Notes: generated by a model not told the origin, from the sequence alone. Counted from the first letter of the stretch, positions 9,146-18,370 are shown. The stretch is DNA of 60,409 nt from Allochromatium palmeri (GCF_009720725.1 NZ_WNKT01000023.1:1-60409); one strand, 5' to 3'. A program made the numbers and translations.

Positions 9146-9640
9146 TCAGGCGAGCTCCTCCAGCGTGGGGACCAGGGTATCGGCGGCCTGTTTGCCCAGC
9201 ACCTCGCCGTCGACGACCACGGCCGGAGCCAGTCCGCACGCACCGACACAGCGCGCGGTCAGCAGCGAGAGCCGGTCGTCGGCCGTGGTCTCGCCCGGAT
9301 CGATTCCATAGTGCTCCTGGACTCCCTCGATCAAGCCGCCCGCGCCCTTGATGTAACAGGCGGTGCCGGTGCAGACCACGCAGGTATGCCGGCCCTTCGG
9401 CTTGAGCATGAAGATATGGTAGAAGGTCGCCACGCCGAAGACCTTGCTCAGGGGCAGATCGAGCGAGGCGGCGACAAAGCGCAGCGAGGTCTCATCGAGA
9501 TAGCCGAAGGCATCCTGGACGCTGTGCAGGGTCTCGATCAGGGCGTGCCCGGCATAGCCGTTACGGCGCATGGTGGCGTTGACGAGCTTCCAGCGTTTGT
9601 CGTCGCTGGGCAGTGGCGGTCTGGCAGGCGGCAATGTCAT
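9146..9640 (-). CDS. hoxE: diaphorase 2Fe-2S subunit HoxE
   Basis: NuoE-like thioredoxin-fold 2Fe-2S subunit, 164 residues. The four cluster cysteines lie in [13 protein letters not shown] (first and second ligand region) and ARCVGACG near the C-terminus. HoxE is thought to link the Hox diaphorase to further redox partners or the membrane. The start MTLPPARPP is chosen because upstream codons run into the 3' end of the IscB element. Its ribosome-binding site is poor: the element's terminal hairpin ends about 17 bases before the ATG and no clear purine-rich site is seen in between. Confidence 0.92.
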   Translation of the reverse strand: MTLPPARPPLPSDDKRWKLVNATMRRNGYAGHALIETLHSVQDAFGYLDETSLRFVAASLDLPLSKVFGVATFYHIFMLKPKGRHTCVVCTGTACYIKGAGGLIEGVQEHYGIDPGETTADDRLSLLTARCVGACGLAPAVVVDGEVLGKQAADTLVPTLEELA

Positions 9641-9657
9641 CAGTCTTGCGCGAGAAA

Positions 9658-9677
9658 CCCCGTCCTTCAGGGCGGGG
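9658..9677 (-). repeat. right-end hairpin of the IscB element
   Basis: An imperfect inverted repeat with the CCCCG/CGGGG stem and a TTCA loop, matching in form the hairpin at the other end of the element. It lies directly after the iscB stop region and just before hoxE on the minus strand. It may also act as a partial terminator for iscB transcripts. Confidence 0.7.
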
Positions 9678-9704
9678 AGGGATAGCGCACCGCGCCAAGC
9701 GCGG

Positions 9705-11048
9705 TTAGGCTGCCCGTCTCGCTGCCTCCATTTCTGGTTTAAGTTGGAATGAATAACCATAGCCGTCGGCGCGTTGAAGGAGGCGGCAATGGCGGTAGGA
9801 AATCCCCTGAACGGTTCCGGCCTGGGCCTGGATGTTGAACGATCCCGTTTGGCGCACCGCGACGCGCCCGACATGCACGCCAGCTTTCTTGCCCTTGGGT
9901 ACCTCGGCGCGCACCCAATCGCCGGTCTGGAAGCCCTGGACGCGCTTTTGGCACCTGAGATAGCCACGCGGAAAACCGTTTTTGAACGTGCGCGTGCGGC
10001 TGTAGGCCCCGCGTCCGGTGGCACGGATGCTCAGAACCGGGCGGTTCCAGTCGCGCACCTGATCGACGGTGCCGACACAGGCGGCATCGAGGGCATGGGT
10101 TTTGGGGAGGTTCAGGCGCGTGCGATTGAACTTGGTGCGCCCACCCGAGCCGGTCTCGACCGGTAGGCCCGTGGCGTTGAGCGCGTTGAACAACGCCCAG
10201 CGCGTGGCATTGACGGCGGCGGCGTCCTTGAGCGGCGCTTGGACCTGGATCTGGTGCAGGAGCGCCGGACGGCCCTTGAGGAACGTTTCGATCGACTGAT
10301 GTCCCTTGCTGACATTGCAGGGCCGGCAGGCGAGCGTCAGGTTCGAGACCCGATCCGAGCCGCCCCGCGCGCGTGGAACGATGTGCTCGATTTCCAGCGC
10401 GACAGCGCGCGCACCACAATAGGCACAGCGCCGGTTCCACTTCTCCAGCAGGTATTCACGGACCTCGTAACCGGCCAGTTCGCCCTGTTGATATTCGACC
10501 CCGCTGATCTCCGGGTTCTGGAGCGCCTGAGTATCGAAGCGCACCAGCTCCTGACTGAGGGCGCTGATCGGGGCGATCCGGCGCAGCCGCTGCACCCAGG
10601 TGACGGTGGTGTCGAGCCGATGCTGTAACGACGGTGGCAACCAACCCGCGCGGCGGGTGCGATTCAAAAAGCGTGGGGCCCGGTAGCGGGTCTTGCGAGC
10701 GCGCCGCGCGCGCCGGTACTGACGCCGTGTCTCCAGCGCCTCCCGGATCGCCTGGCCGCGATGCGCCAGTTCCCCAAACCACAGTCCATGCTCCAGGCGC
10801 TCGACCGCGCCCGTGTCCGGATCACAGATCTCGGATTCGCGAACGATGGCCAGCCCCGTGACGCGACTGCCCGGATCGAGCTTCAGGCGCAGCGGTTGAA
10901 CCGCCCCGCCGATCCGATCTTTCAGCCGAATGGTGAACGGGGCCAGACGCACGACCACCGCGCGTCCGCGCTCCAGTAACAGCCGCGCGCGTTTCTCCGT
11001 GCACGGCATCAGTGGCTTCTTCTGTTTGTCGAGTACGAATACAGCCAT
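9705..11048 (-). CDS. iscB: IscB RNA-guided HNH/RuvC endonuclease
   Basis: A 447-residue IscB protein, the family from which Cas9 is thought to derive; it cuts DNA guided by an omega-RNA. Domains in order: PLMP domain (KPLMP, residues 11-15), RuvC-I with Asp58 in KLDPGS, arginine-rich bridge helix about 107-130, RuvC-II with Glu167 in SQELVRFD, HNH domain with zinc cysteines 208, 211, 241 and 244, catalytic His222 (EHIVPRA) and Asn236, RuvC-III with His318 and Asp321 (KTHALDA), then a C-terminal target/TAM-interaction domain. All catalytic residues are present, so the enzyme should be active. ATG at 11048 is chosen over a TTG one codon upstream. Confidence 0.93.
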   Translation of the reverse strand: MAVFVLDKQKKPLMPCTEKRARLLLERGRAVVVRLAPFTIRLKDRIGGAVQPLRLKLDPGSRVTGLAIVRESEICDPDTGAVERLEHGLWFGELAHRGQAIREALETRRQYRRARRARKTRYRAPRFLNRTRRAGWLPPSLQHRLDTTVTWVQRLRRIAPISALSQELVRFDTQALQNPEISGVEYQQGELAGYEVREYLLEKWNRRCAYCGARAVALEIEHIVPRARGGSDRVSNLTLACRPCNVSKGHQSIETFLKGRPALLHQIQVQAPLKDAAAVNATRWALFNALNATGLPVETGSGGRTKFNRTRLNLPKTHALDAACVGTVDQVRDWNRPVLSIRATGRGAYSRTRTFKNGFPRGYLRCQKRVQGFQTGDWVRAEVPKGKKAGVHVGRVAVRQTGSFNIQAQAGTVQGISYRHCRLLQRADGYGYSFQLKPEMEAARRAA

Positions 11049-11341
11049 CAATCGGTTCCAAAAATCGCCCTTACGGGCCTGGTGACGGAGCCTCGCGGCT
11101 CGCTCCCCTCGGGAATGTCTGCAACCGGCTCCCGCCTCACGGCGGCGACCCGAACCTTCGACGCTTTACCTTTCGCCTGCATGATCCGGGTCTTCGAGAG
11201 TCCGAGGCTGAGGAAGCACCTCGGAGTCGGTCTGTGCGACCTGTTGCAAACGCAGCGGGTTTTCACCGCTTTCCCTGGTCAACCCAGCTCTTTCAAGCTC
11301 CGGCCTTCAGGCCGGGGTAGTTGACAGGATTGACCGTATTT
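11049..11341 (-). ncRNA. predicted omega-RNA of IscB, with guide at its 5' end
   Basis: IscB omega-RNAs are encoded directly 5' of iscB, with the guide taken from DNA flanking the element. Here 277 non-coding bases precede the gene and are highly structured on the minus strand: an outer stem GTCAAC/GTTGAC (11325-11320 with 11283-11278) encloses the CCGGCC hairpin at 11300-11315 and an AGCTTGAAAGAGCT hairpin much like the start of known omega-RNA scaffolds. Further hairpins lie at 11202-11224 and 11088-11101. The guide would be the flanking 16 bases 11326-11341, minus strand AAATACGGTCAATCCT. Ends are inferred, not measured. Confidence 0.7.
11300..11315 (-). repeat. left-end hairpin of the IscB element
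   Basis: A perfect 6-bp inverted repeat, CCGGCC/GGCCGG, with a TTCA loop, the counterpart of the hairpin at 9658-9677. It sits at the 5' end of the predicted omega-RNA scaffold. Confidence 0.7.
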
Positions 11342-11372
11342 CGAAGGGGGTTGGAAGACAACGCTTGCTATC

Positions 11373-12167
11373 ATGTCTCCTACGATTTCTTCGCTAACCG
11401 ACACCCATACTATGGACGAAAATCAGGCTCCACGCAAAACCCGGCGCGGTATTTATCTGCTGCCCAATCTATTTACGACCGCCGCGCTCTTCGCCGGATT
11501 CTATGCCGTGCTCTCGGCCACGCAGGGGCGCTTCGAGGCCGCCGCCATTGCCATTCTGTCGGCGCAGATCCTCGACGGCTTCGACGGGCGTATCGCGCGC
11601 CTAACCAACACCCAGAGCGCGTTCGGCGCCGAGTACGACAGTCTCTCCGACATGGTGGCCTTCGGTGTGGCTCCGGCGCTGGTCGCCTATCACTGGGCGT
11701 TGGGCGAACTGGGCAAGGTCGGCTGGCTGGCGGCCTTCATCTTCACCGCCGCCGCCGCGCTACGGCTGGCACGCTTCAACACCCAGGTCGGGACGTCTGA
11801 CAAGCGCTATTTCCAGGGGCTGGCCAGTCCACCGGCGGCGGCCATCATCGCCATGGGCATCTGGACCGCGCACGATCTCGGCATTGAGGGGCAGGATGTG
11901 TCCTGGCTGGCCGCCTTCGTGACGGCTGGCGCTGGACTCCTGATGGTGAGTAACTTTCGCTATCTGAGTTTCAAGCAATTCAATCTGCAGGGGCGCGTGC
12001 CCTTTTTGCTGGCGGTGGTGGTGATGCTCGGCTTTGCCGTCGTCTATCTTTATCCGCCACTGGTACTGTTTCTGATGGCGCTGACCTATGCCATCTCGGG
12101 TCCGGCCTGGACGCTGTTTCGGCTCAGACGCAATCGCGTGCACCGCCGGCGTGAGCCGGCGGCTTGA
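11373..12167 (+). CDS. pssA: CDP-diacylglycerol-serine O-phosphatidyltransferase
   Basis: Integral membrane enzyme, up to 264 residues, that makes phosphatidylserine from CDP-diacylglycerol and serine, the first step towards phosphatidylethanolamine. The CDP-alcohol phosphatidyltransferase signature DGFDGRIAR followed by GAEYDSLSD is intact near residues 69-94, with several hydrophobic helices. Two starts are possible: ATG 11373 or ATG 11412, the latter beginning MDENQAPRKTRRG, closer to what I expect of the family; neither has a strong ribosome site. It is divergent from hox, with the IscB element ending about 47 bases upstream. Confidence 0.9.
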   Translation: MSPTISSLTDTHTMDENQAPRKTRRGIYLLPNLFTTAALFAGFYAVLSATQGRFEAAAIAILSAQILDGFDGRIARLTNTQSAFGAEYDSLSDMVAFGVAPALVAYHWALGELGKVGWLAAFIFTAAAALRLARFNTQVGTSDKRYFQGLASPPAAAIIAMGIWTAHDLGIEGQDVSWLAAFVTAGAGLLMVSNFRYLSFKQFNLQGRVPFLLAVVVMLGFAVVYLYPPLVLFLMALTYAISGPAWTLFRLRRNRVHRRREPAA

Positions 12168-12175
12168 GGCGCTGA

Positions 12176-12727
12176 TCAGTCGTATACGGGGCAATTGCTG
12201 CCGCCGCGCCGATCACCACCAGGGCCGCGTCCGTGTCCCTGGTCGAATTCAGCAAGCTGCTCGGCGTTCAGGATACCCGACATCTGTTCATGGACCTGGG
12301 CGCGGGTCAGCGCGCGATTCTGGCGTTGCTCGGTGAAGAGCGCCTTGATCTGATCGGCTTGCTCGCTGCTGAGATCGAGCCAGTCGGTCAGGCGCTCGAC
12401 CTGACGGTTCACGGCCTTGAGCTGGCGCTCGGTGCGTTTGGCCTTCTGTTCCTCGGTCAGTAGGGCATCGATCTGAGCGCGGTTCTCCTGGCGCAGACGC
12501 ATTTGTTCCTGGCGCGTCTTCTCCAGGATGGCGCTGACCTGTTGCTGTTGTTCCGGGGTCAGATCGAGTTGCTTGGTCATGTATTCGACCTTGGAGTCGA
12601 CGTCCATGCCTGATCCACCGTGCCCGCCCATCTTAGGACAGGCCTGAGCGGCGGCCGTCGCACCGATGAGCGAGGCGCCCAGAATGAGTGCGAGTGCGGT
12701 ATTGGTGCGGGTCAGTCGAGCGTTCAT
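12176..12727 (-). CDS. Spy/CpxP-like periplasmic LTxxQ protein
   Basis: An exported helical protein of about 183 residues with an N-terminal signal peptide ending near AAAQA. Two LTxxQ-like motifs are visible (LDLTPEQQQQ and LDLSSEQADQ), each followed by long charged helices, as in the Spy/CpxP and zinc-resistance-associated family of periplasmic chaperones. The C-terminus is rich in Gly, Arg and Asp. The start MNARLTR is preferred because GAGGA lies about nine bases upstream. It converges with pssA nine bases away. Likely role is envelope stress or metal protection, inferred from family. Confidence 0.75.
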   Translation of the reverse strand: MNARLTRTNTALALILGASLIGATAAAQACPKMGGHGGSGMDVDSKVEYMTKQLDLTPEQQQQVSAILEKTRQEQMRLRQENRAQIDALLTEEQKAKRTERQLKAVNRQVERLTDWLDLSSEQADQIKALFTEQRQNRALTRAQVHEQMSGILNAEQLAEFDQGHGRGPGGDRRGGSNCPVYD

Positions 12728-12970
12728 GTCATGATTCCTCATACGCGGGTTGGATGCGGATCAGCGGATCCGCCAGGACTTGGAGCCGTTTAACTCCGAC
12801 GTGTTCCAGGATAAAGTCTCACTGAGCACTCGAAGTGCAGCAAATCTGCAAACACCATGGATGCAAGCAACCCGACGGACGGGCGCGGATCACTTTCTAA
12901 CCTAGAGTCTTGCTGCTAGTATCGCTTCGCGCTCGTCACCAGACGCGGTTTGGAACTACAGGAGTGTCCG

Positions 12971-13459
12971 ATGCCCGAAGTCCTCTACGATGCTCATCCC
13001 TCGCTGTTGCGTACCCGCCCGTTCGGGACACTGCTGACCATGCTGCTGATGCTGGGGGGAATCCTGGTCGCGGTGGTCGGCGATCAGGTCATTCCGCCGG
13101 AGTTTAAGTCTCAGGTGCGCGTCGATGGCCAGACGCTCCAGATGATCGGCATCGGCGTCTTCGCCTTTGCCACGCTTCAGCTCCTGACCTGGTGGGTCAC
13201 GGCCCGCACCGATCATCTCGAAATCACAGCCGACGAGATCCTCTGGACCCACGGCCTGCTCAGCAAGCAGTACACCGAGATCAACATGGCTTCGGTACGC
13301 ACGGTCCGGGTCACGCAGACGCTCTTTCAGCGCATCATGAATGCCGGCGACATCACCATCTATACCGCCGGCGATACGCCTGAGCTGGTGGTACGCGGCC
13401 TGCCCGATCCAGGCCAGATCCGTGAGTTCATCAAGGCGCAACCGGCGTCCGGAGTTTGA
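12971..13459 (+). CDS. bacterial PH-domain membrane protein
   Basis: A 162-residue protein with two hydrophobic segments near residues 18-40 and 58-76, followed by a bacterial pleckstrin-homology-like (YdbS/YdbT-type) domain: the turn WTHGLLSKQYTEINMASVRTVRVTQTLFQRIMNAGDI is typical, although only its pattern and not its function is known. The ATG at 12971 has AGGAG eight bases upstream. The next gene follows within a few bases, suggesting an operon with the small membrane protein and the histidine kinase. Confidence 0.75.
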   Translation: MPEVLYDAHPSLLRTRPFGTLLTMLLMLGGILVAVVGDQVIPPEFKSQVRVDGQTLQMIGIGVFAFATLQLLTWWVTARTDHLEITADEILWTHGLLSKQYTEINMASVRTVRVTQTLFQRIMNAGDITIYTAGDTPELVVRGLPDPGQIREFIKAQPASGV

Positions 13460-13464
13460 TCGTC

Positions 13465-13764
13465 ATGGGCGCGGCCAATCGCGGAGATCTCAAGCTGCTG
13501 GCGGTGGTCGTCCTGATCGCCGTGCTGGTGCTGGCGCTCCTGGCGGTGTTCCTGCTGCCGGCGACCACGCCCATCGTCGGCACGCTGAACGAAGGACTGG
13601 GGCTCAGGGAGTCGGTTCCCTGGGGCTTCGGGCTGACCGTCGCGCTCATCGCCTTCTTCGCGCTCGTGGCCGGTGACGGGCTGCTCGGCGAGCTGCAATT
13701 TATGCTCAGCGCGTTCTTCTCCTTTTTTCTCATCCTAACCCTGCTGATTGCCTGGGTTTTTTGA
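13465..13764 (+). CDS. small hypothetical membrane protein
   Basis: A 99-residue protein I do not recognise. It has three hydrophobic stretches (about residues 11-30, 48-66 and 74-98), so it is probably an inner-membrane protein with three helices. The start ATG at 13465 has GGAG upstream, inside the end of the PH-domain gene. Its stop overlaps the beginning of the open frame of the histidine kinase, so it is probably part of the same transcript. Confidence 0.55.
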   Translation: MGAANRGDLKLLAVVVLIAVLVLALLAVFLLPATTPIVGTLNEGLGLRESVPWGFGLTVALIAFFALVAGDGLLGELQFMLSAFFSFFLILTLLIAWVF

Positions 13765-13781
13765 CCGTCAGAGAGCTGATG

Positions 13782-16496
13782 CATCGCGTTAAGGAAGAAT
13801 GCCCACCTCATGGTATGAGTGAACCGCCATCCGTCGCCGGCGAATCGGTCCCCCGTGCCGCGATGGACACCACGGGCGGCAGCTATACCTATGTTGCCTA
13901 TTTTCTGATTCTGGTCATTCTGGTCGGCAGCCTGCTGGCCTATTTTCTCGTCTACACGCGCCAGCAGACCGCGCAATCCATCAATGACTCCTGCGCGAAC
14001 GAAGCACATGTCATTGCCAGCAAGATCGATTCGATGCTGCGTCGCATTGACGCCACGACCGCGCTAATCGCTGAACGCTTCCGCGACGATCTTTTGCAGC
14101 TGAATGGCGAGTTTCCTGCCGATCGCGTCAGCCGAATTCAGGGCGAGTTGACGGCCTTGGCGCGGAACTTCCCCGAGGGAGCCGGCTATTTAATCTTCGA
14201 TGATCGCGGCCAACTGCGTTTGGCGAGCTATCAGCCAGACGAGGCACTGAACATCGCCGGCCGTGACTATTTCCAGTCCAGCCTCGCGGCACCCAGCGCT
14301 GAATTGCGCTTCTCGGAAACACTCATCAGCAAGCTCACTGAGCAACGCATCATCGTCGCCTATCGTGCCGTCATGGATGATTCAGGGAGCCTGCGCGCCT
14401 TGATCATCGCGATCATCGATTTGCCCTATCTTGAGCAGATCTTTGCCAATATCCGCGTTGGCGAGCAGGGCATGATCAGCATCCGGCGCAGTGACGACAG
14501 TCGACTGGTGGTGCGTTGGCCGGTTGTGAAGTCCAAGCTCAATACGCCGGCGCTCCGGACTCCACCCTATCGGCGCATCCTGGCCGGCGACCAGCAGGGC
14601 GTGGTTCGCTACGTCGGCAAGACGGACGGTGTCGACCGTATCTTCGCCTACTACAAGATCAGCGACTTTCCCTTCTATGTCCTGGTCGGCCGCTCCATTG
14701 AGGAGCAATTCCGTTTCTGGCGCACCAGCGCCTTCGTCTCGATCGTCCTCACACTCCTGGGTCTGGTCCTCATCGCGGTCTTTTTCGTCCGCCTCCGTCA
14801 GGGCGAGTTGATCATCCACGGCAGTGAACAACGCCTCCGCGATCTGTCCGCCGAGCTGGCGCGCTACCAGCGTCATCTCGAGGACAGGGTCACCCAGCGC
14901 ACGGCTGAACTGGCCATGGCCAAGGAAGCGGCGGACGCCGCCAACCAGGCCAAAAGTCTGTTCCTGGCCAACATGAGCCACGAAATCCGCACACCGCTCA
15001 ACGGCGTGCTCGGACTGGCCCAGATGGGCTATCGCGAGAGCTTCGGACGCGCCAAGTCTCAGGGCTACTTCGCCCGCATCCTCGATTCAGGGCGACTGCT
15101 GCTCGGCGTCATCAATGACATCCTCGATTTCTCCAAGATCGAGGCCGGCAAGCTGGAAGTGGAGGCGGTGCCCTTCTCGCCACGGCATCTGGCCATGGAG
15201 TCGCTTGGCCTGATCGCCGAGCGGGCCGCCGACAAGGGGCTGACGCTGAAACCGCTGATCGATGAGACCCTTCCAGCGGCCTGCCTGGGCGACCCGACCC
15301 GTTTGACCCAGATCCTGATCAATTTCTTGTCCAATGCCATCAAATTCACCGAGCAGGGAACGATCACGCTTGAAGTCTTACGGTGCAACGAGGCCCTGAT
15401 CTATGCCGTCACGGACACCGGGATCGGTATGGCGCCCGAGCAGGTCGCGCGGCTGTTCACGCCGTTCGAACAGGCCGACTCCAGCACGACGCGCAAATAT
15501 GGCGGAACCGGTCTGGGGCTGTCGATCAGTCGCGGTCTGGCCGCGCTCATGGGCGGCACCATCCAGGTCGAGAGCACCCTCGGCGAGGGGACTCGATTCG
15601 AGATCAGGCTGCCCTGCACGCCTGTCGAGGCCCCCGACGAACAGGCTTTTCCTGAGCGCCAGACACTGACACCCGAGGCGCCAAAAAAGCTCGCCGGGCT
15701 GCACCTGCTGGTTGCCGAAGACAACGAGATCAATCAGCTGGTCATCGACGACATGCTGACGAGCGAGGGCGCAAGGCTCACGTTGGTTAGCAATGGACGC
15801 GAAGCACTGGAGGCGGTCGAGCGCGCGCCCCATGGCTTCGATCTGGTGCTGATGGATGTGCAGATGCCCGAAATGGATGGGCTGCAAGCCACGCAGCACT
15901 TGCGCGCGCTGGCGCCCGAGCTGCCGATCATCGGTCAGACCGCACATGCACTAAAAGACGAGCTAGAGAAATGTCTCCAGTCGGGCATGACCGATACCCT
16001 GACCAAGCCGATCGATCACGCGCAGTTGGTCGACATCGTGCTGAGCTATGCGGCGCGCTCCCTTGCTGTGGAGCCGGATGTCAGTGCGCGTCTCGATGCC
16101 TTGGAACGGACATTGCGCCAGCGTCATCCTGGACGGCGTCTGCTGCTCGTCGAGGACGAGCCGATTAGCCAGGAAGTCACGCTGTCACTGCTGGTCGAGG
16201 GCGCGGGATTCCGGGTCGATGTCGCCGATAATGGCCATCGTGCGTTCGAGATGGCCCGTGTGCATCGCTACGATCTGATCCTGATGGACAACCGGATGCC
16301 CGAAATGGATGGGCTGGAGGCGTCAGCGGCGATTCGCCAACTGCCGGGCTATGCGCAGGTGCCGATTCTTTCCATGACGGCCAGCGACCTCGAGGACGAC
16401 ATCCAGCGCTGTTACGACGCCGGTATGAACGACCACATCGCCAAGCCCATCGACCCCTTGGTGCTCTATCAGAGACTACTCAAATGGCTAGCCTGA
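13782..16496 (+). CDS. hybrid sensor histidine kinase with two receiver domains
   Basis: A membrane-bound hybrid kinase of about 904 residues. An N-terminal transmembrane helix and a periplasmic sensor of about 250 residues resembling a Cache domain are followed by a second helix, a coiled coil, the H-box [10 protein letters not shown] (His near 399), N-box [16 protein letters not shown] and GTGLGLS. Two receiver domains follow with [11 protein letters not shown] and [11 protein letters not shown] phospho-acceptor loops (Asp near 690 and 834). No HPt domain is present, so phosphotransfer to a separate HPt protein is likely. The start is uncertain: ATG 13782 is chosen for AGAGAG upstream; 13815 or 13863 are alternatives. 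The signal is unknown. Confidence 0.88.
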   Translation, partial: HRVKEECPPHGMSEPPSVAGESVPRAAMDTTGGSYTYVAYFLILVILVGSLLAYFLVYTRQQTAQSINDSCANEAHVIASKIDSMLRRIDATTALIAERFRDDLLQLNGEFPADRVSRIQGELTALARNFPEGAGYLIFDDRGQLRLASYQPDEALNIAGRDYFQSSLAAPSAELRFSETLISKLTEQRIIVAYRAVMDDSGSLRALIIAIIDLPYLEQIFANIRVGEQGMISIRRSDDSRLVVRWPVVKSKLNTPALRTPPYRRILAGDQQGVVRYVGKTDGVDRIFAYYKISDFPFYVLVGRSIEEQFRFWRTSAFVSIVLTLLGLVLIAVFFVRLRQGELIIHGSEQRLRDLSAELARYQRHLEDRVTQRTAELAMAKEAADAANQAKSLFLANMSHEIRTPLNGVLGLAQMGYRESFGRAKSQGYFARILDSGRLLLGVINDILDFSKIEAGKLEVEAVPFSPRHLAMESLGLIAERAADKGLTLKPLIDETLPAACLGDPTRLTQILINFLSNAIKFTEQGTITLEVLRCNEALIYAVTDTGIGMAPEQVARLFTPFEQADSSTTRKYGGTGLGLSISRGLAALMGGTIQVESTLGEGTRFEIRLPCTPVEAPDEQAFPERQTLTPEAPKKLAGLHLLVAEDNEINQLVIDDMLTSEGARLTLVSNGREALEAVERAPHGFDLVLMDVQMPEMDGLQATQHLRALAPELPIIGQTAHALKDELEKCLQSGMTDTLTKPIDHAQLVDIVLSYAARSLAVEPDVSARLDALERTLRQRHPGRRLLLVEDEPISQEVTLSLLVEGAGFRVDVADNGHRAFEMARVHRYDLILMDNRMPEMDGLEASAAIRQLPGYAQVPILSMTASDLEDDIQRCYDAGMNDHIAKPIDPLVLYQRLLKWLA

Positions 16497-16981
16497 CGAG
16501 CCGGCGTCTGTTGATCGACATCGACACCCAGCGTCTGACGCTCTTTGTCGGCGCACGGCCCGAGCGGCAGTATCTGATCTCGACTGGAGCGAACGGCGCC
16601 GGCGAGGACTTTGGTAGCGGTTGCACGCCGCGCGGACTGCATCGCGTGCGTCTGCGCATCGGCGCCGGCTGTCCGGTCGGGACCGTCTTCCGTGGTCGGC
16701 GCCCGACCGGCGAGATCCATGATGCCGCGCTGGCGGCCACCCATCCGGGGCGCGACTGGATTCTGACCCGCATTCTCTGGCTCACCGGCTGTGAGTCGGG
16801 GCGCAATCGCGGCGGCCGGGTCGACACGCTCCGACGCTTCATCTATATCCACGGCTGCCCAGATTCCGAACCCATGGGCGTGCCGCGCTCGCATGGCTGC
16901 ATCCGCCTGCATAACCTGGATCTGCTCGAACTCTTCGAGCAGACGCCCAACGGCACTCCGGTCGAGATTCGGGGCGGCTGA
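16484..16981 (+). CDS. L,D-transpeptidase (YkuD family)
   Basis: A 165-residue catalytic YkuD domain with the active-site signature SHGCIRLHN (His137, Cys139) and the preceding IYIHGCPD histidine. The family cross-links peptidoglycan or attaches proteins to it. No signal peptide is evident, so the protein is either translocated in an unseen way or acts inside; several proteobacterial relatives look the same. The start overlaps the last codons of the sensor kinase by 13 bases, implying co-translation. Confidence 0.85.
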   Translation: MASLTSRRLLIDIDTQRLTLFVGARPERQYLISTGANGAGEDFGSGCTPRGLHRVRLRIGAGCPVGTVFRGRRPTGEIHDAALAATHPGRDWILTRILWLTGCESGRNRGGRVDTLRRFIYIHGCPDSEPMGVPRSHGCIRLHNLDLLELFEQTPNGTPVEIRGG

Positions 16982-17044
16982 ACTCCAGCGCCACGGCGCT
17001 CAAGGCACGTCAGACGCTGGGTTGGAAACCTGGAACCGGACAGT

Positions 17045-18304
17045 CTATTCCGAATAGCCGCGCCGACCCGAGCCACGGATATCGCGCGCGAAATAGCCGA
17101 TCTGTCCCTGGGGGACGACGGTGATGCCGCCCGGACTGACCTGGAAGCGCTCGGCATCACGCGCGCGGTCGAAGCCGATCGTGTCGCCCCGTTCGATGAC
17201 GTTGTGGCGGTCGACGATCACCCGGCGCAAGCGCGCGCCACGGCTGACGCGCACATAGTCCATGATGATGCAGTCCTCCAGCACCACGTCCTCCTCGATC
17301 ACGGCTTCGCGCCGGATGATCGAGTTCTGGATTCGTGCGCCCTTGTGGACTATGGTCGCGGCGCCGAGCAGGGTGTTCTCGATCTGGCCGCCGAGCACGC
17401 GCGCCACAGGGCCCTGATAGCTGCTCGAATAGATCGGCCATTCCGGATTGAAGACATCGAAGGCCGGCTCAGCACCCAGTACGTCGAGATGGGCGTCGAA
17501 ATAGGCATCGAGATTGCCCACGTCGCGCCAGTAGACCGGCGTCTCGTAAGGCTGGACACCGGGGATGCGGTTGGTCGCGAAGTCGTAGGCGAAGAGATTG
17601 TGGGTGCGCAGCAGACGCGGCAGGACGTGCTGGCCGAAATCGGTCTCGCCGGCTTGCTGGGTCTCGTGCAGCGCCTGAAGCAGCACCTCGGTGCTGAAGA
17701 TGTAGTTGCCCATCGAGGCGAAGGCCATGTCGGCATTCGACGGCATGGGCGTCGGGTTGGCCGGTTTTTCCTCGAACGCCTGGATGCGCCCGGTCTCGTC
17801 GGCGGCGATCACGCCGAAGCTGGAGGCTTCGTGCAGCGGCACGGGCAGGGCGGCGATGCTCACATCGGCCTGACGTTCGCGATGGAAGTCGACCATCTGG
17901 CGAATGTCCATGCGATAGATGTGGTCGGCGCCAAAGACCGCGACCAGGCCCGGACGATGCTCCTCGATCAGATTGATGTTCTGGTTGACGGCATCCGCCG
18001 TGCCCTGGAACCAGTGTTCGCCCGACATCATCTGCGGTGGGACCACGGTGACGAACTGATTCTGGACCAGCGGCGAGATGGTCCAGGCTTTGCGAACATG
18101 CTCGATGAGCGATTGCGATTTGTACTGCACGAGCAGATAGATGGTCTGGATCTGCGAGTTGACCAGATTGCTGAGCACGAAGTCGACGATCCGGTAGCGT
18201 GAGCCGAAGGGCACCGAGGGCTTGGAGCGCCCGGTGGTCAGCGGCTGGAGTCGGGAGCCTTGGCCACCGGCCATGACGAAGGCGATGATACGGTCGTTCT
18301 GCAT
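17045..18304 (-). CDS. glgC: glucose-1-phosphate adenylyltransferase
   Basis: ADP-glucose pyrophosphorylase, 419 residues, the committed step of glycogen synthesis (glucose-1-phosphate plus ATP to ADP-glucose). The nucleotidyltransferase signature AGGQGSRLQPLT and the following RSKPSVPFG are at the N-terminus (about residues 12-31), with YRMDIRQMVDFH further on and a left-handed beta-helix C-terminal domain (repeated V-x-x-x hexads near IVHKGARIQNSII). The ATG has GGAGG seven bases upstream. No other glycogen genes are adjacent. Confidence 0.93.
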   Translation of the reverse strand: MQNDRIIAFVMAGGQGSRLQPLTTGRSKPSVPFGSRYRIVDFVLSNLVNSQIQTIYLLVQYKSQSLIEHVRKAWTISPLVQNQFVTVVPPQMMSGEHWFQGTADAVNQNINLIEEHRPGLVAVFGADHIYRMDIRQMVDFHRERQADVSIAALPVPLHEASSFGVIAADETGRIQAFEEKPANPTPMPSNADMAFASMGNYIFSTEVLLQALHETQQAGETDFGQHVLPRLLRTHNLFAYDFATNRIPGVQPYETPVYWRDVGNLDAYFDAHLDVLGAEPAFDVFNPEWPIYSSSYQGPVARVLGGQIENTLLGAATIVHKGARIQNSIIRREAVIEEDVVLEDCIIMDYVRVSRGARLRRVIVDRHNVIERGDTIGFDRARDAERFQVSPGGITVVPQGQIGYFARDIRGSGRRGYSE

Positions 18305-18370
18305 TGAGTCCTCCGCGGCCCCGCTTGGCGGATGGGGCGCTACTGCTTCGTTGTGTAGGAAACCGGAGGC

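Larger units (their letters stand above)
9651..11325 (-). mobile_element. IscB element (IS200/IS605-related, no transposase) between hoxE and pssA
   Basis: About 1.68 kb bounded by two hairpins with the same stem-TTCA-stem form: 9658-9677 at the 3' end and 11300-11315 at the 5' end (minus-strand sense). It contains iscB and its upstream omega-RNA region and no tnpA, so movement would need a transposase supplied from elsewhere. Subterminal hairpins instead of inverted repeats are what IS200/IS605-type elements use. Exact ends are uncertain by several bases because no empty site is available for comparison. Confidence 0.8.

Noticed and set aside
9641-10024. N-terminal extension of hoxE to 10024
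   Set aside because: It runs through the right end of the IscB element and the iscB 3' end in a different frame.
9705-11048. Reading the HNH gene as a simple HNH restriction endonuclease or a Cas9
   Set aside because: The PLMP domain, split RuvC around an arginine-rich helix and the structured RNA upstream identify IscB; there are no CRISPR repeats and the protein is far too short for Cas9. TnpB is excluded because that family lacks an HNH domain.
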